DNA from: Propionivibrio hellwigii
GTDB taxonomy: Bacteria > Pseudomonadota > Gammaproteobacteria > Burkholderiales > Rhodocyclaceae
Assembly: GCF_041770905.1 (NCBI RefSeq)
Contig: NZ_JBEUWX010000001.1
Location: 248,001 to 312,000 of the forward strand
Direction of reading: 5' to 3'
DNA length: 64,000 bases
This document shows, piece by piece, positions 37,925 to 47,252 of the stretch (its first letter is position 1; the number at the start of each line of letters is the position of its first letter). The position numbers and the translations under genes are program-made. The notes below the pieces were generated by a model. It made no database searches, was not told the DNA's origin, and saw nothing but the letters and a program-made list of their open reading frames with translations.

Positions 37925-38283
37925 GGCAGCCGATCCTGAAAATTGACGAGATGGGTGAGTCTAGCCGAGCTGGCGAAAATGTGGAATGCGATGCAAACCG
38001 GTGGCGGAGCGGCCGAGGCGCCAGCGGTTTAGGCGGGGGCGTGAGCGTTTCTGCCGACACCCAGCAAACGCTGTACAAGCGTCGTATAAATTCCTTTTGT
38101 ATTCAATGCCTTGTAGCCCTAGTGTATAGGGCGTTTGCGGGCCGTGGGTCTTAAAAGGCCTCGCGTAGGCCGGTTTCATCCTTTTTGTTCTGCGTGTTGG
38201 TGAGTGCGCACGCCCGTGCCAGACCGACCTGCCATCAGAGAAGGTCTGCAGAAAATGGCACGCCGAGGGTAATGTCGTCGAAT
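37925..38283. other. Intergenic stretch, 359 bp, between minC and pepP
   Basis: It should contain the minC promoter on the minus strand and the 3' end of the amgK-murU-pepP run. One small palindrome, GCCCTA-GTGTA-TAGGGC (about 38115-38131), is followed by GTTTGCGGGC and weakly recalls the repeats near the insertion sequence. No gene is seen. Confidence 0.4.
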
Positions 38284-39588
38284 TTAGCCATGGCGCATCA
38301 GGGCTTCGATATCGGCGATCGCCCTAGGCGCGCGGGTATACACCTCGCAGCCCGTGTCGGTGACGAAAACGTCGTCTTCGATGCGGATGCCGATACCTTG
38401 CAGAGGTTCGGGCGCGCCGGCATCGGCGCGCAGGTACAGCCCCGGCTCAACGGTCAGCGCCATGCCCGGGCGCAGGCGCGTCCAGTCTTCGCCCGTCTTG
38501 TAATCGCCGACATCGTGTACGTCGAGGCCGAGCCAGTGTCCGGTGCGATGCATGTAGAACGGCTTGTAGGCCTCACGTTCAATCAGGCCGTCGATGTCGC
38601 CGGAAAGTACGCCGAGATCGACCAGACCGCGTACGAGGACGCGCACGGCCGCGTCGTGATACGCCGAGAAAGACGCACCCGGGCGGATCGCTTCAAAGGC
38701 CGCTGTCTGCATGGCCAGAACGATTTCGTAAGCAGCGCGCTGCGCGCCGGTGAAGCGGCCGTTGACCGGGAACGTGCGCGTGATGTCGGCGGCGTAGCCG
38801 TCGAGTTCGCAGCCGGCGTCGATCAGCACCAGTGTGCCGTCGGCAAGCGGTGCGTTGTTGTCGGTGTAATGCAGGACGCAGGCGTTGGCGCCGCCGGCGA
38901 CGATGGGCGGGTAAGCATGGCCGCCGGCGCCGCGGATGCGGAATTCGTGACTGAGTTCGGCTTCCAGCACATATTCCCGATGGCCGGGGCAGCAGGCGCG
39001 CATGGCGCGCAGATGCGCATCCGAGGAAATGTCGGCGGCGCGACGCATGATGTCAATTTCAAAGGCATCCTTGATCAGGCGCATGCGCTGCAAAGGTTCG
39101 CGGATGTCGCGCAGGACGGCCGGTGCGCGTCGGCCCGCACGCGACTGGGCGCGGACGCGGTTGAGTGCGTCGATGATTTGCCGGTCTTGCCCAGCGTCCT
39201 GGCCGACGGCATACCACAGGGTTTCGTGCCCGGCGAGGAGGTCCGGCAGCGCATCAGCGAATTCAGTGAAAGGCCGTGTTTCGTCGAACCCGAAGATTTC
39301 GCGCGCAGCGGTGGGGCCATAGCGGAAGCCTTCCCAGATTTCGCGTTCCTCATCTTTGTCCCGGCAAAACAGCAGGGTGCGCGGCGCGTTGCCGCCGATG
39401 AGCACGAGCACGGCTTCCGGTTCGGGGAAGCCGGTGAGATACCAGAAATCGCTGTCGAAGCGGTATGGATACAGGATGTCGCGGTTGCGCGGGCGCTCTG
39501 GTGCGGCAAAGAGCAGGGCGATGCCCTCGCCGATATCTTCGAGAAGGCGCTGGCGGCGCCGGTGGCAGGGTTCGAGGTTGAGGTTCAT
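38284..39588 (-). CDS. pepP: Xaa-Pro aminopeptidase
   Basis: A dimetal aminopeptidase removing N-terminal residues before proline. ATG 39588 is preferred over a TTG at 39600 because the conserved N-terminus starts soon after. The N-terminal AMP_N domain (FWYLTGFPEPEAVLVLIGG) is followed by the pita-bread fold with metal ligands in LIDAGCELDGYAADITR, the HRTGHWLGLDVHD segment, LTVEPGLYL and IRIEDDV. The 434-aa length matches PepP. It lies 15 bp after murU. Confidence 0.94.
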   Translation of the reverse strand: MNLNLEPCHRRRQRLLEDIGEGIALLFAAPERPRNRDILYPYRFDSDFWYLTGFPEPEAVLVLIGGNAPRTLLFCRDKDEEREIWEGFRYGPTAAREIFGFDETRPFTEFADALPDLLAGHETLWYAVGQDAGQDRQIIDALNRVRAQSRAGRRAPAVLRDIREPLQRMRLIKDAFEIDIMRRAADISSDAHLRAMRACCPGHREYVLEAELSHEFRIRGAGGHAYPPIVAGGANACVLHYTDNNAPLADGTLVLIDAGCELDGYAADITRTFPVNGRFTGAQRAAYEIVLAMQTAAFEAIRPGASFSAYHDAAVRVLVRGLVDLGVLSGDIDGLIEREAYKPFYMHRTGHWLGLDVHDVGDYKTGEDWTRLRPGMALTVEPGLYLRADAGAPEPLQGIGIRIEDDVFVTDTGCEVYTRAPRAIADIEALMRHG

Positions 39589-39603
39589 GAGCGTGTCCAA
39601 TGT

Positions 39604-40362
39604 TCAGGCGCGGGCGGGGAGGATCGTCGGCTGTATATGGCAGGTGGCTGCGGCAAGCTGTCGGTCGAGTTCATGCAGTCGTTCCGGCGTGCCAACATCG
39701 CTCCAGCAGCCGGCATGATATTCGCCGTGAATGGTGTGTTGACCGATGCCAGCATCGAGCAGGGGGCGCAGCTTCATGACGGCGCCGGCCGGGACGCCGG
39801 TGAAAAAGGCGGGCGAAAAGATGCCGATGCCCGCGTAGGTCAGGGAAGTTCCCGCGCCGTCGGCGGCGTAACGAAGAGCATTGCCGTCGAGGCAGAAATC
39901 GCCGCCGGCATGGTGCGCCGGGTTATCGACGAGGATGAGATGCGCAAGATACGCGGGCGTATCGGGCGTATCGGTTTCGTGGGCGGCCATCTGTTCGGCC
40001 ACGGCGAAGGCGCGGGTGAAATCCCAGTCGCACCAGATGTCGCCGTTGACCACGAGAAAGGGCGCTTCGCCCAGCAGCGGCAGGGCGTGGGCAATTCCGC
40101 CTGCAGTTTCCAGCGCGCCGGGTGGTTCGGGTGAATAGCGGATGGCGAGGTTCCAGCGCGCGCCGTCGCCGAGCAGCGTCCGGATGCGTTCGCCCAGCCA
40201 GGCGGTATTGATGAGGATGTCGCGGAATCCGGCGTCGGCAAGCCGTTCCAGATGCCAGACGATCAACGGTTTGCCGCCTGCGCAGAGCAGCGGTTTGGGG
40301 GTGGCGTCGGTCAGTGGACGCATGCGTTCGCCACGGCCGGCGGCGAGGATCATCGCCTTCAT
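39604..40362 (-). CDS. murU: N-acetylmuramate 1-phosphate uridylyltransferase
   Basis: A 252-aa nucleotidyltransferase with the N-terminal signature LAAGRGxRMRPLTxxTPKPLL (about residues 6-26) and the metal-binding Asp in VVNGDIWCDWD. It overlaps the upstream amgK by 1 bp. An amgK-murU pair next to lptD is the known arrangement in pseudomonads, where the two enzymes recycle cell-wall N-acetylmuramate to UDP-MurNAc and bypass de novo synthesis. The assignment rests on this context as well as on the family. Confidence 0.88.
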   Translation of the reverse strand: MKAMILAAGRGERMRPLTDATPKPLLCAGGKPLIVWHLERLADAGFRDILINTAWLGERIRTLLGDGARWNLAIRYSPEPPGALETAGGIAHALPLLGEAPFLVVNGDIWCDWDFTRAFAVAEQMAAHETDTPDTPAYLAHLILVDNPAHHAGGDFCLDGNALRYAADGAGTSLTYAGIGIFSPAFFTGVPAGAVMKLRPLLDAGIGQHTIHGEYHAGCWSDVGTPERLHELDRQLAAATCHIQPTILPARA

Positions 40363-41402
40363 CAGAAGGTTAATCCCGTTTCGTGCGGCCGGTTCTCCAG
40401 CCGGTCAAGCAGGCGCGCCAGCGGCCGCAGTTCGGCGTAACGCCTAGCCGTGCGGCGCAGGTAGGCCATGACGCGCGGCATGTCTTTCAGGTAACCGTCC
40501 TTGCCGTCGCGGTGGTAGAGGCGGGCAAAAATGCCAAGTACCTTGAGCTGGCGCTGCGCGCCCATCCATTCGTAATCACGGTAGAAAGCGTCGAAATCGG
40601 CCCGTACCGGCAGGCCGGCGGCGCGCGCGGCTTCCCAGTAACGGATGACGAAATCGAGTTCCTGCGCTTCTTCCCAGGCGATATAGGCGTCGCGGTAAAG
40701 CGAAACAGGGTCGTAGGTGATCGGCCCGTACACCACATCCTGGAAGTCGAGAACGCCCGGATTGGCGGTAGTGAGGGAATGAGCGGGCGTCGGCGCCTCT
40801 CCGATAAGCATCAGATTGCGCGAGTGGTAGTCCCGATGGACAAAGACCTGCGGCTGCGCCAGATTGTTATCGAGGAGCGCAGCGAAAACGGCGCGCAGAT
40901 CGGCCATCTGACTGGCATCGAGCGTAAGACCGAGGTGCCTGGCGATATACCAGTCCGGAAACAGATCGAGTTCTCGTTGCAGCAGTGCGCGGTCGTACAC
41001 GGGCAGAACGCCGGGGCGGCTAGCGCACTGGAGTGCGATGAGCGCAGCGTTGGCGTCACGGTAGAGCGCGGGCGCCGTCCGTGCGTCGAGTACGTCCAGG
41101 TAGGTGGTGCGGCCGAGGTCGGAGAGCAGCAAAAATCCCTGTTCAAGGTCGGCGGCGAGCACTTCGGGAACATGGACGCCCGCCTCATGAAACAGCGACG
41201 CGATGCGGATGAACGGGCGGCAGTCTTCGTATTCCGGCGGGGCATCCATGATGATGCGCGTCGTGCCGTCGGGCAGATCAAGGCGAAAATAACGGCGGAA
41301 ACTGGCGTCGGATGAAGCCGGCGCACAGGGCAGCGGCGCTTCGCCGGGCTGGCGCGGAAAGAGTTGATCGAGCCAGTCGCGCAACTGGCGGGTACGCGGC
41401 AT
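40362..41402 (-). CDS. amgK: N-acetylmuramate/N-acetylglucosamine kinase
   Basis: A 346-aa aminoglycoside-phosphotransferase-fold kinase that phosphorylates the anomeric position of MurNAc in cell-wall recycling. The catalytic loop FVHRDYHSRNLML (about residue 190) and the metal-binding LDFQDVVYGP (about 220) are intact. The N-terminal LRDWLDQLFP and DASFRRYFRLDL segments fit AmgK. It is divergent from lptD across about 200 bp and coupled to murU. Confidence 0.9.
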   Translation of the reverse strand: MPRTRQLRDWLDQLFPRQPGEAPLPCAPASSDASFRRYFRLDLPDGTTRIIMDAPPEYEDCRPFIRIASLFHEAGVHVPEVLAADLEQGFLLLSDLGRTTYLDVLDARTAPALYRDANAALIALQCASRPGVLPVYDRALLQRELDLFPDWYIARHLGLTLDASQMADLRAVFAALLDNNLAQPQVFVHRDYHSRNLMLIGEAPTPAHSLTTANPGVLDFQDVVYGPITYDPVSLYRDAYIAWEEAQELDFVIRYWEAARAAGLPVRADFDAFYRDYEWMGAQRQLKVLGIFARLYHRDGKDGYLKDMPRVMAYLRRTARRYAELRPLARLLDRLENRPHETGLTF

Positions 41403-41609
41403 GCACCCTCCTGAAGATGAAAAGATGAAATAAAGCGGTAGATGCTAGAATGCGTCAATTTTAGCATTCACGCCGTACGCCTTTGCGGCCGGAAGCAGCG
41501 CTCGCCGCGCAGGGTTTCGCCCGTTCCGGCTTTCCCTGGCGGTGGGGTATGGCAGGCAAGGTAGCCATAATTTATGGTGGTCGATGGCGTAATTGATGAC
41601 GAAGGGCAG

Positions 41610-44600
41610 ATGAAACCGACAGTGCGGCATAAACCGCTGGCACAGTGCTTTTTGTTCGGCATGGCCGGGTTAATGACCGGCGGACATGCCCTGGATGTGC
41701 AGGCAGAGCCATTGCGCATCGATCCGGCCCTGCTCGCGCCCGAGCTGCGGGAAGCTGCCCGTGAAGCCCCGTCCGGCGCGGCCTCCGGTGGCCGTGCTGA
41801 GGCGGCGGAAACTATGCAGGCGGTCTCCGCGCCTGCCAATACACAGCCCATTGCCGCGTCGCGCGCGCCCAGGCCGACAATATCCGCGCCAGCGCCAGTT
41901 TCTTCAGCTGCCGTTGATTCACTCGCTCCGCCCGCCCGCCCAGCGGCTGATGCCGCGCCTGTTCCTGCGGCGCCTGCCGCTGTTTCGCCAACCCCGCATG
42001 CTTCGGCCGCTTCCGTCGCACCGTCGGCACCGGCATCCCGCCCGGCCGCACCCGCCGTCGTTACTGCGCCTGCACCTGCTGCCGTGTTCGACATCGATAC
42101 GTCTGCGGTTTCCGCACGGCCGGCAAATGCGAAGCCACACGAAGCATCGGCCGCCAAATCGCCCGCCGCATCCTTGCCGCATGTCGATCCGTCCTTGCTG
42201 GGGGATTCTTCTGCACATGCCGCATCGCCCGGACAGGCGGCTCCGCCTTCTTCTTCTGAAATGCCGGCGGCGTCCGCAGCCGCTCCCGTCACATCCGCCG
42301 AACCTGCCGTTGCAGGCACGTCGGCGGGCATGCCGGCGGCTTCCGGCGCCCCATCCGCATCCTGGGCCTTGCCGGCGGATGCAGGATCGGGCAGGGAGGC
42401 GCGTGTGGCCGATACCTCTCCTGCCTTGACCTTGCGTCGTTCGGCCGCGGTATCACCGGTGGTCTCGGCAGATAGAGAAGATGCCCGTCCTGCCTTCCTG
42501 AGTGCGCAGCGGGTAGGCGGTGACGGAGAACGCGAACTGAGCGCCGAAGGCGATGCCGAGTTGCGCAAGGTGGATGTGACCGTCAATGCGGACCGGATGA
42601 CCTACTGGCCGGTCGAGGATGAGGTGGAGGCGGAAGGGCGGGTGCGTCTCGCACAAGGACAGGACACCGTGACTGGGCCGAAGATGCGGCTCAAACTCGA
42701 GGATCAGGTCGGCTTTTTCGAGCAGCCGGAATTTAGTTTCAAACGCAGTCCGCAGTCTGCCAACCCGTCGGCGGCGGATATCGCGTCGGCCGAGCGCTAT
42801 CTTGAACAGCGCCGCCAGAATTACTGGCATTCCGGTTTTGCCATGCCGCTGACGACCGAGAGCGTCGAGGCGATGAGTGGAAAAGGACAGACGATGTCCG
42901 ACGTGCGCGGTGATGCTGAGCGCATCGATTTCGAAGGCGAAAACCAGTACCGTCTGAGCGACAGCCGGTTTACGACGTGTGCACCGGGTGACGATAGCTG
43001 GTATCTACGCTCGAACAAACTCAAACTCGACTATGACTATGAACAGGGTGAGAGCCAGGCATCGACGCTGTATTTCAAAAATGTCCCTATCCTGTACTGG
43101 CCCAATTGGTCGTTCTCGCTTAACCGGCAACGCAAGTCGGGTCTGCTGACGCCAAGCTTCGGAATGAGCAGCAGCAACGGCGTCACCCTGAGCGTACCGT
43201 ATTACTGGAATATCGCACCGAACCGCGATGCGACGATTACAACGCGCCTGATCAGCAAGCGCGGGATACAGTTCGATGTTCTGGGGCGTTATCTCAACAC
43301 AGCCTGGGGCGGCCGTTATGAGGGCGAGGGACGCGTCGAATATCTGCCGAGCGACCGGCAGTACGACAATAAAAACCGCTACGGCATTGCGTTCTCACAT
43401 CGCCAGTTTACAGGCAGCGGTTTTTCTGGCGAGTTCAATTACAACCGGGTGTCGGATGACCACTATTTCACCGACCTATCGAGCCATGTGACTGCGACCT
43501 CGCAGACGCAATTGCTCCGGCAGGCGAAGGTGAGCTACGGCGGTGGCGGCTGGTGGAACGCTACCGTCGACTTCCAGGGCTATCAGACTTTGCAGCCGGA
43601 TGCGAATAACCCAGTGCTCGAGCAGTACCGCATGCTGCCGCAGATTACGCTCAATGCGCGCAAGGCGGATCTGTATTCTGCCGACGCCAGCTTCATGGGC
43701 CAATTTACCGCTTTCTCCAAGCCGAAGCAGATCATCAACGGCATGACCGTCACTGCGCCGGAAGGGCGCCGTCTGGTGTTATACCCGCAACTGGCTTTGC
43801 CGTATGTACGGCCGGGCTGGTATATCACTCCCAAACTGGGTCTGAATATTCGCCATTATTCCCTGTCGAACCGGGAGGCCGGTACGCCGAAGTCGATCAG
43901 TTCGACACTGCCGATTATGAGCATCGATTCGGGGATGACTTTCGAGCGGGACAGCCGGTGGTTTGGCAAGAATTATCAGCAGACGCTGGAACCGAGGCTG
44001 TATTACGTCAATATTCCCTATCGCAATCAGGATGCGATCCCGGTCTTCGATACGGCTCTGGCCGATTTCGATTTCGCGCAGCTGTTCTCGGAAAACCAGT
44101 TCTCCGGCTGGGACCGCATCAACAACGCCAACCAGTTGACCGCCGCAGTGAGCAGCCGCCTGCTGGAGCCGAATTCCGGTGCCGAGATTGCACGGGCGAC
44201 GATTGGTCAGCGTTTCTATTTCACGCGTAACAAGGTGGGCTTGAGCGCCAATTCGATCGCCAGCAGCGAGGGGCGCAGCTGGGATAAATCCGATTTTCTG
44301 GCGGCATTCAGTGGCCAGGTGCTGCCGCGCGTCTATGCGGATTTCGCTTCGCAATACGATGTGCGCGACAGGCAGGTCAAGCGCCTGTCGGCCGGCGTGC
44401 GTTACCTGCCTGCGCCGGGCAAGGTGCTCAATGTCGCCTATCACTACAATCGCGATCCCAGCGCGCCGGTCAAGCAGATCGACCTGTCCGGGCAATGGCC
44501 GCTGACGGGACGGTTGTACGCCGTCGGCCGCTACAACTATTCCTTCCGCGACGACGGCGCGGTGTTGTCTACCGTCAGTCAGCGCGGCCGTCTGATTCAG

Positions 44601-44822
44601 GCGGTCGCCGGGCTGGAGTACAACGGCGGCTGCTGGGTGGTGCGCGGGGTTGTCCAGCGCCTGGCGCTGACTTCGGAAAAAGCCTCGTCAGCTTTCTTCC
44701 TCCAGCTTGAACTGAATGACTTCACCAGCATCGGCTCCAATCCGATCGATATGCTGCGCCGCAATATCCAGGGTTACAGCCTGATCAACGAGCCGGTCAA
44801 AGATTCCATCTATGTGCATTGA
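41610..44822 (+). CDS. lptD: LPS assembly protein LptD with Ala/Pro-rich N-terminal region
   Basis: The outer-membrane barrel that inserts lipopolysaccharide with LptE. ATG 41610 is preferred over 41574 because it opens directly onto the signal peptide. Between the signal peptide and the OstA-like periplasmic domain (about residues 318-430, VTVNADRMTYWP) lies a region of nearly 280 residues dominated by Ala, Pro and Ser, which is absent from typical LptD and takes the protein to 1,070 aa. The LptD barrel follows (about 440-1070), with LYFKNVPILYWP and a C-terminal Cys in NGGCWVV. It starts the lptD-surA-pdxA-rsmA run; a TAGAAT box at 41446 is a possible -10. Confidence 0.94.
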   Translation: MKPTVRHKPLAQCFLFGMAGLMTGGHALDVQAEPLRIDPALLAPELREAAREAPSGAASGGRAEAAETMQAVSAPANTQPIAASRAPRPTISAPAPVSSAAVDSLAPPARPAADAAPVPAAPAAVSPTPHASAASVAPSAPASRPAAPAVVTAPAPAAVFDIDTSAVSARPANAKPHEASAAKSPAASLPHVDPSLLGDSSAHAASPGQAAPPSSSEMPAASAAAPVTSAEPAVAGTSAGMPAASGAPSASWALPADAGSGREARVADTSPALTLRRSAAVSPVVSADREDARPAFLSAQRVGGDGERELSAEGDAELRKVDVTVNADRMTYWPVEDEVEAEGRVRLAQGQDTVTGPKMRLKLEDQVGFFEQPEFSFKRSPQSANPSAADIASAERYLEQRRQNYWHSGFAMPLTTESVEAMSGKGQTMSDVRGDAERIDFEGENQYRLSDSRFTTCAPGDDSWYLRSNKLKLDYDYEQGESQASTLYFKNVPILYWPNWSFSLNRQRKSGLLTPSFGMSSSNGVTLSVPYYWNIAPNRDATITTRLISKRGIQFDVLGRYLNTAWGGRYEGEGRVEYLPSDRQYDNKNRYGIAFSHRQFTGSGFSGEFNYNRVSDDHYFTDLSSHVTATSQTQLLRQAKVSYGGGGWWNATVDFQGYQTLQPDANNPVLEQYRMLPQITLNARKADLYSADASFMGQFTAFSKPKQIINGMTVTAPEGRRLVLYPQLALPYVRPGWYITPKLGLNIRHYSLSNREAGTPKSISSTLPIMSIDSGMTFERDSRWFGKNYQQTLEPRLYYVNIPYRNQDAIPVFDTALADFDFAQLFSENQFSGWDRINNANQLTAAVSSRLLEPNSGAEIARATIGQRFYFTRNKVGLSANSIASSEGRSWDKSDFLAAFSGQVLPRVYADFASQYDVRDRQVKRLSAGVRYLPAPGKVLNVAYHYNRDPSAPVKQIDLSGQWPLTGRLYAVGRYNYSFRDDGAVLSTVSQRGRLIQAVAGLEYNGGCWVVRGVVQRLALTSEKASSAFFLQLELNDFTSIGSNPIDMLRRNIQGYSLINEPVKDSIYVH

Positions 44823-44831
44823 GGGGCGCGC

Positions 44832-46142
44832 ATGAAAATTCTTCCTTCCCTATTGTTATCGCTGGGACTGTGCGTTTCAGGGGAACTGCTTGCGCAGGCT
44901 GCCGCGCCGGCGTATCCGAACCTGAAGCCTGCCGACCATATCGTCGCCGTTGTCAACGACGAAGTCATTACCCAGGTCGAGCTGACTGACCGACTGGAAC
45001 TGGCATTGCGGCAACTGCGACAGCAAGGAACTTCGCTGCCGCCGCGCAACGAGCTGGAGCGGCAGATGCTCGAACGCATGATCATCGATAAACTGCAATT
45101 GCAGCGTGCGCGGGAAATCGGTCTGCATGTCGATGATGCCGTGTTGGAACAGACCTTGCAGCGGATTGCCGCCAATAACAATATGTCGATGGAGCAATTC
45201 CGCGAAACGCTACAGCGGGACGGTATCCCCTTCGCCAATTTCCGTGAAGAAATTCGCAATGAAATGACCATTGCCCGCGTGCGTGAACGCGAGGTGGACA
45301 ACCGGATCGTGGTTTCCGAAGGCGAGATCGATAATTTTCTGAACAGCCAGGCGACGGGCAGCGGGAACCAGGAGTACGAGGTGTCGCATATCCTGCTGCG
45401 TCTGCCGGAAGGTGCAACGCCGGAACAGATTCAGCGCACGCAGGCCAAAGCCGATGATATTTACCGCCGTTTACAGGCCGGCGAGGATTTTGCCCAGATG
45501 GCCGCCGCCTACTCTGATGCACCGGATGGCCTGCGCGGCGGCAGTCTGGGCGCCCGTCCGCTTGATCGCATGCCGGGAATCTTTGCCGAAGCGGTTGTAA
45601 AACTGGCGCCCGGGCAGTTGGCGCCCATTCTGCGCAGTTCCAATGGTTTTCACATCGTCAAGCTGCTGGCCAAAGGCGGCGCGACCGTGCCGCCGCAAGT
45701 GCAGCAGACCCATGCCCGTCATATCCTGATCAAGGTCGATGAGCTGGTTTCCGATGTCGAGGCCAAACGCCGTCTCGACGATCTCCATGAGCGGTTGAAG
45801 AACGGTGCAAAATTCGAGGAGTTGGCCCGGCTCTTTTCGCAGGACGGTTCTGCCGCCAAAGGCGGCGATCTCGGCTGGCTGTATCCGGGGGATACGGTTC
45901 CCGATTTCGAGCGGGTTATGGATCAGCTTGCGCCGGGCGAGATCAGTGTGCCGATCCGCTCGCCGTTCGGCTATCACCTCGTCCAGGTGCTCGAGCGGCG
46001 TATGCAGGACGTTTCGGACGAACGCAAGCGCGCTGCTGCGCGAGAGGCGCTGAAAGAGCGCAAGCTGGACGAGGCGTATCAGGACTGGCTGCGCCAGGAG
46101 CGCGACCGCGCCTATGTCGATATCCGGCTCGACGAGCATTGA
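44832..46142 (+). CDS. surA: Periplasmic chaperone / peptidyl-prolyl isomerase SurA
   Basis: Escorts outer-membrane proteins to the BAM complex. The 436 residues hold a signal peptide (1-23, ending LLAQA), the helical chaperone domain (about 35-165), and two parvulin domains (about 175-275 and 290-385), marked by VSHILLRLPEGA and THARHILIKVDEL. The C-terminal helix (about 400-430) completes the chaperone module. It begins 9 bp after the lptD stop. Confidence 0.96.
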   Translation: MKILPSLLLSLGLCVSGELLAQAAAPAYPNLKPADHIVAVVNDEVITQVELTDRLELALRQLRQQGTSLPPRNELERQMLERMIIDKLQLQRAREIGLHVDDAVLEQTLQRIAANNNMSMEQFRETLQRDGIPFANFREEIRNEMTIARVREREVDNRIVVSEGEIDNFLNSQATGSGNQEYEVSHILLRLPEGATPEQIQRTQAKADDIYRRLQAGEDFAQMAAAYSDAPDGLRGGSLGARPLDRMPGIFAEAVVKLAPGQLAPILRSSNGFHIVKLLAKGGATVPPQVQQTHARHILIKVDELVSDVEAKRRLDDLHERLKNGAKFEELARLFSQDGSAAKGGDLGWLYPGDTVPDFERVMDQLAPGEISVPIRSPFGYHLVQVLERRMQDVSDERKRAAAREALKERKLDEAYQDWLRQERDRAYVDIRLDEH

Positions 46143-46152
46143 AAGGCGGGCG

Positions 46153-47199
46153 ATGCACGCGCAATGCTCCGGCACGTCCGGAGAACCCGCTTCCCCTCCA
46201 CTGATTGCCGTCACCTGCGGTGAGCCGGCAGGGATTGGGCCGGAGCTATGCCTGCGCCTGCCCGAACGTTTTAGCGCGAAGGCGCCGTTTCGTCTTCTCG
46301 TTCTGGGGGATCGCGGGCTGCTTGCCGAGCGCGCCCGGCATCTCGGCCTAGCAGTAACTTTGCGCGACTGGACGCCGGAGAACCCATTTCCGCCATTGCT
46401 TGCAGATACGCTTGATGTGCTGCATTTTCCCTTGACCGCACCGGCGATGCCCGGCCGTCTCGATCCGGCCAATGCCCGCCATGTGCTCAACCTGCTCGAT
46501 CGCGCCGTGAATGGCTGCATGTCCGGCGAATTTGCGGCGATGGTGACCGCGCCGGTACACAAAGGCGTGATCAATGATGCGGGCGTCGCATTTACCGGAC
46601 ATACCGAATACCTGGCGGCACGGACGGGGACGCCGCACGTCGTCATGATGCTGGCGGGCAAAGGGTTGCGCGTCGCGCTGGCGACAACGCATCTCCCGCT
46701 CAAGGATGTGCCAGCGGCGATTACGCCGGAATCGCTGACGGCGACACTGCGCATCCTGCATGCCGATATGCGCTGTAAATACGGCATCGACGCGCCGCGC
46801 ATCCTTGTTGCTGGACTTAATCCGCACGCGGGCGAGAGCGGCTATTTGGGGCGGGAAGAAATCGAAATCATCGCGCCGACGCTGCAACGTTTGCGCGCCA
46901 AGGGGATGACGCTGTTAGGCCCATTGCCTGCCGATACGATGTTTACGCCGCCGCTGCTTGCACAGGGGGATTGCGTGCTGGCCATGTATCATGACCAGGG
47001 ATTGACCGCGCTCAAATATGCCACGTTTGGTCAGGGCATCAACGTGACGCTGGGACTGCCGATCATCCGTACCTCAGTCGACCATGGCACGGCGCTGGAA
47101 CTGGCCGGGACAGGTGCGGCCGATCCAGGCAGTCTGTTTGCCGCGGTTGAACAGGCAGCCGAGATGGTGGCGCGGACGCGGAAAATGCACTGCGCCTAG
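46153..47199 (+). CDS. pdxA: 4-hydroxythreonine-4-phosphate dehydrogenase
   Basis: Oxidises and decarboxylates 4-hydroxythreonine-4-phosphate in pyridoxal phosphate synthesis. ATG 46153 is chosen, with AAAGGCGGG just upstream; an earlier in-frame start at 46114 lies inside surA. Landmarks are VTCGEPAGIGPEL, TAPVHKGVINDAG, the metal-site His in FTGHTEYLA, GLNPHAGESGYLG and MYHDQGLTALK. The 348-aa length is slightly above the usual 330. The same pathway uses SerC, also encoded in this window. Confidence 0.96.
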   Translation: MHAQCSGTSGEPASPPLIAVTCGEPAGIGPELCLRLPERFSAKAPFRLLVLGDRGLLAERARHLGLAVTLRDWTPENPFPPLLADTLDVLHFPLTAPAMPGRLDPANARHVLNLLDRAVNGCMSGEFAAMVTAPVHKGVINDAGVAFTGHTEYLAARTGTPHVVMMLAGKGLRVALATTHLPLKDVPAAITPESLTATLRILHADMRCKYGIDAPRILVAGLNPHAGESGYLGREEIEIIAPTLQRLRAKGMTLLGPLPADTMFTPPLLAQGDCVLAMYHDQGLTALKYATFGQGINVTLGLPIIRTSVDHGTALELAGTGAADPGSLFAAVEQAAEMVARTRKMHCA

Positions 47200-47252
47200 C
47201 GCCACAATAGGCAAGGCGCAAAGATGTGAAGGCGATTTTCCAGGGACGGTTT

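Noticed and set aside
38185..40134. Plus-strand open frame of 649 codons opposite pepP and murU
   Set aside because: It lies antisense to two well-recognised enzymes, starts in unrelated intergenic sequence and has no recognisable domain. It results from GC-rich codon use on the other strand.
41468..42586. Minus-strand open frame of 372 codons, rich in Ala/Gly/Ser
   Set aside because: It mirrors the Ala/Pro-coding stretch of lptD and has neither a ribosome site nor a family match.
45471..46802. Minus-strand open frame of 443 codons opposite surA and pdxA
   Set aside because: It crosses the boundary of two real genes and has no recognisable content.
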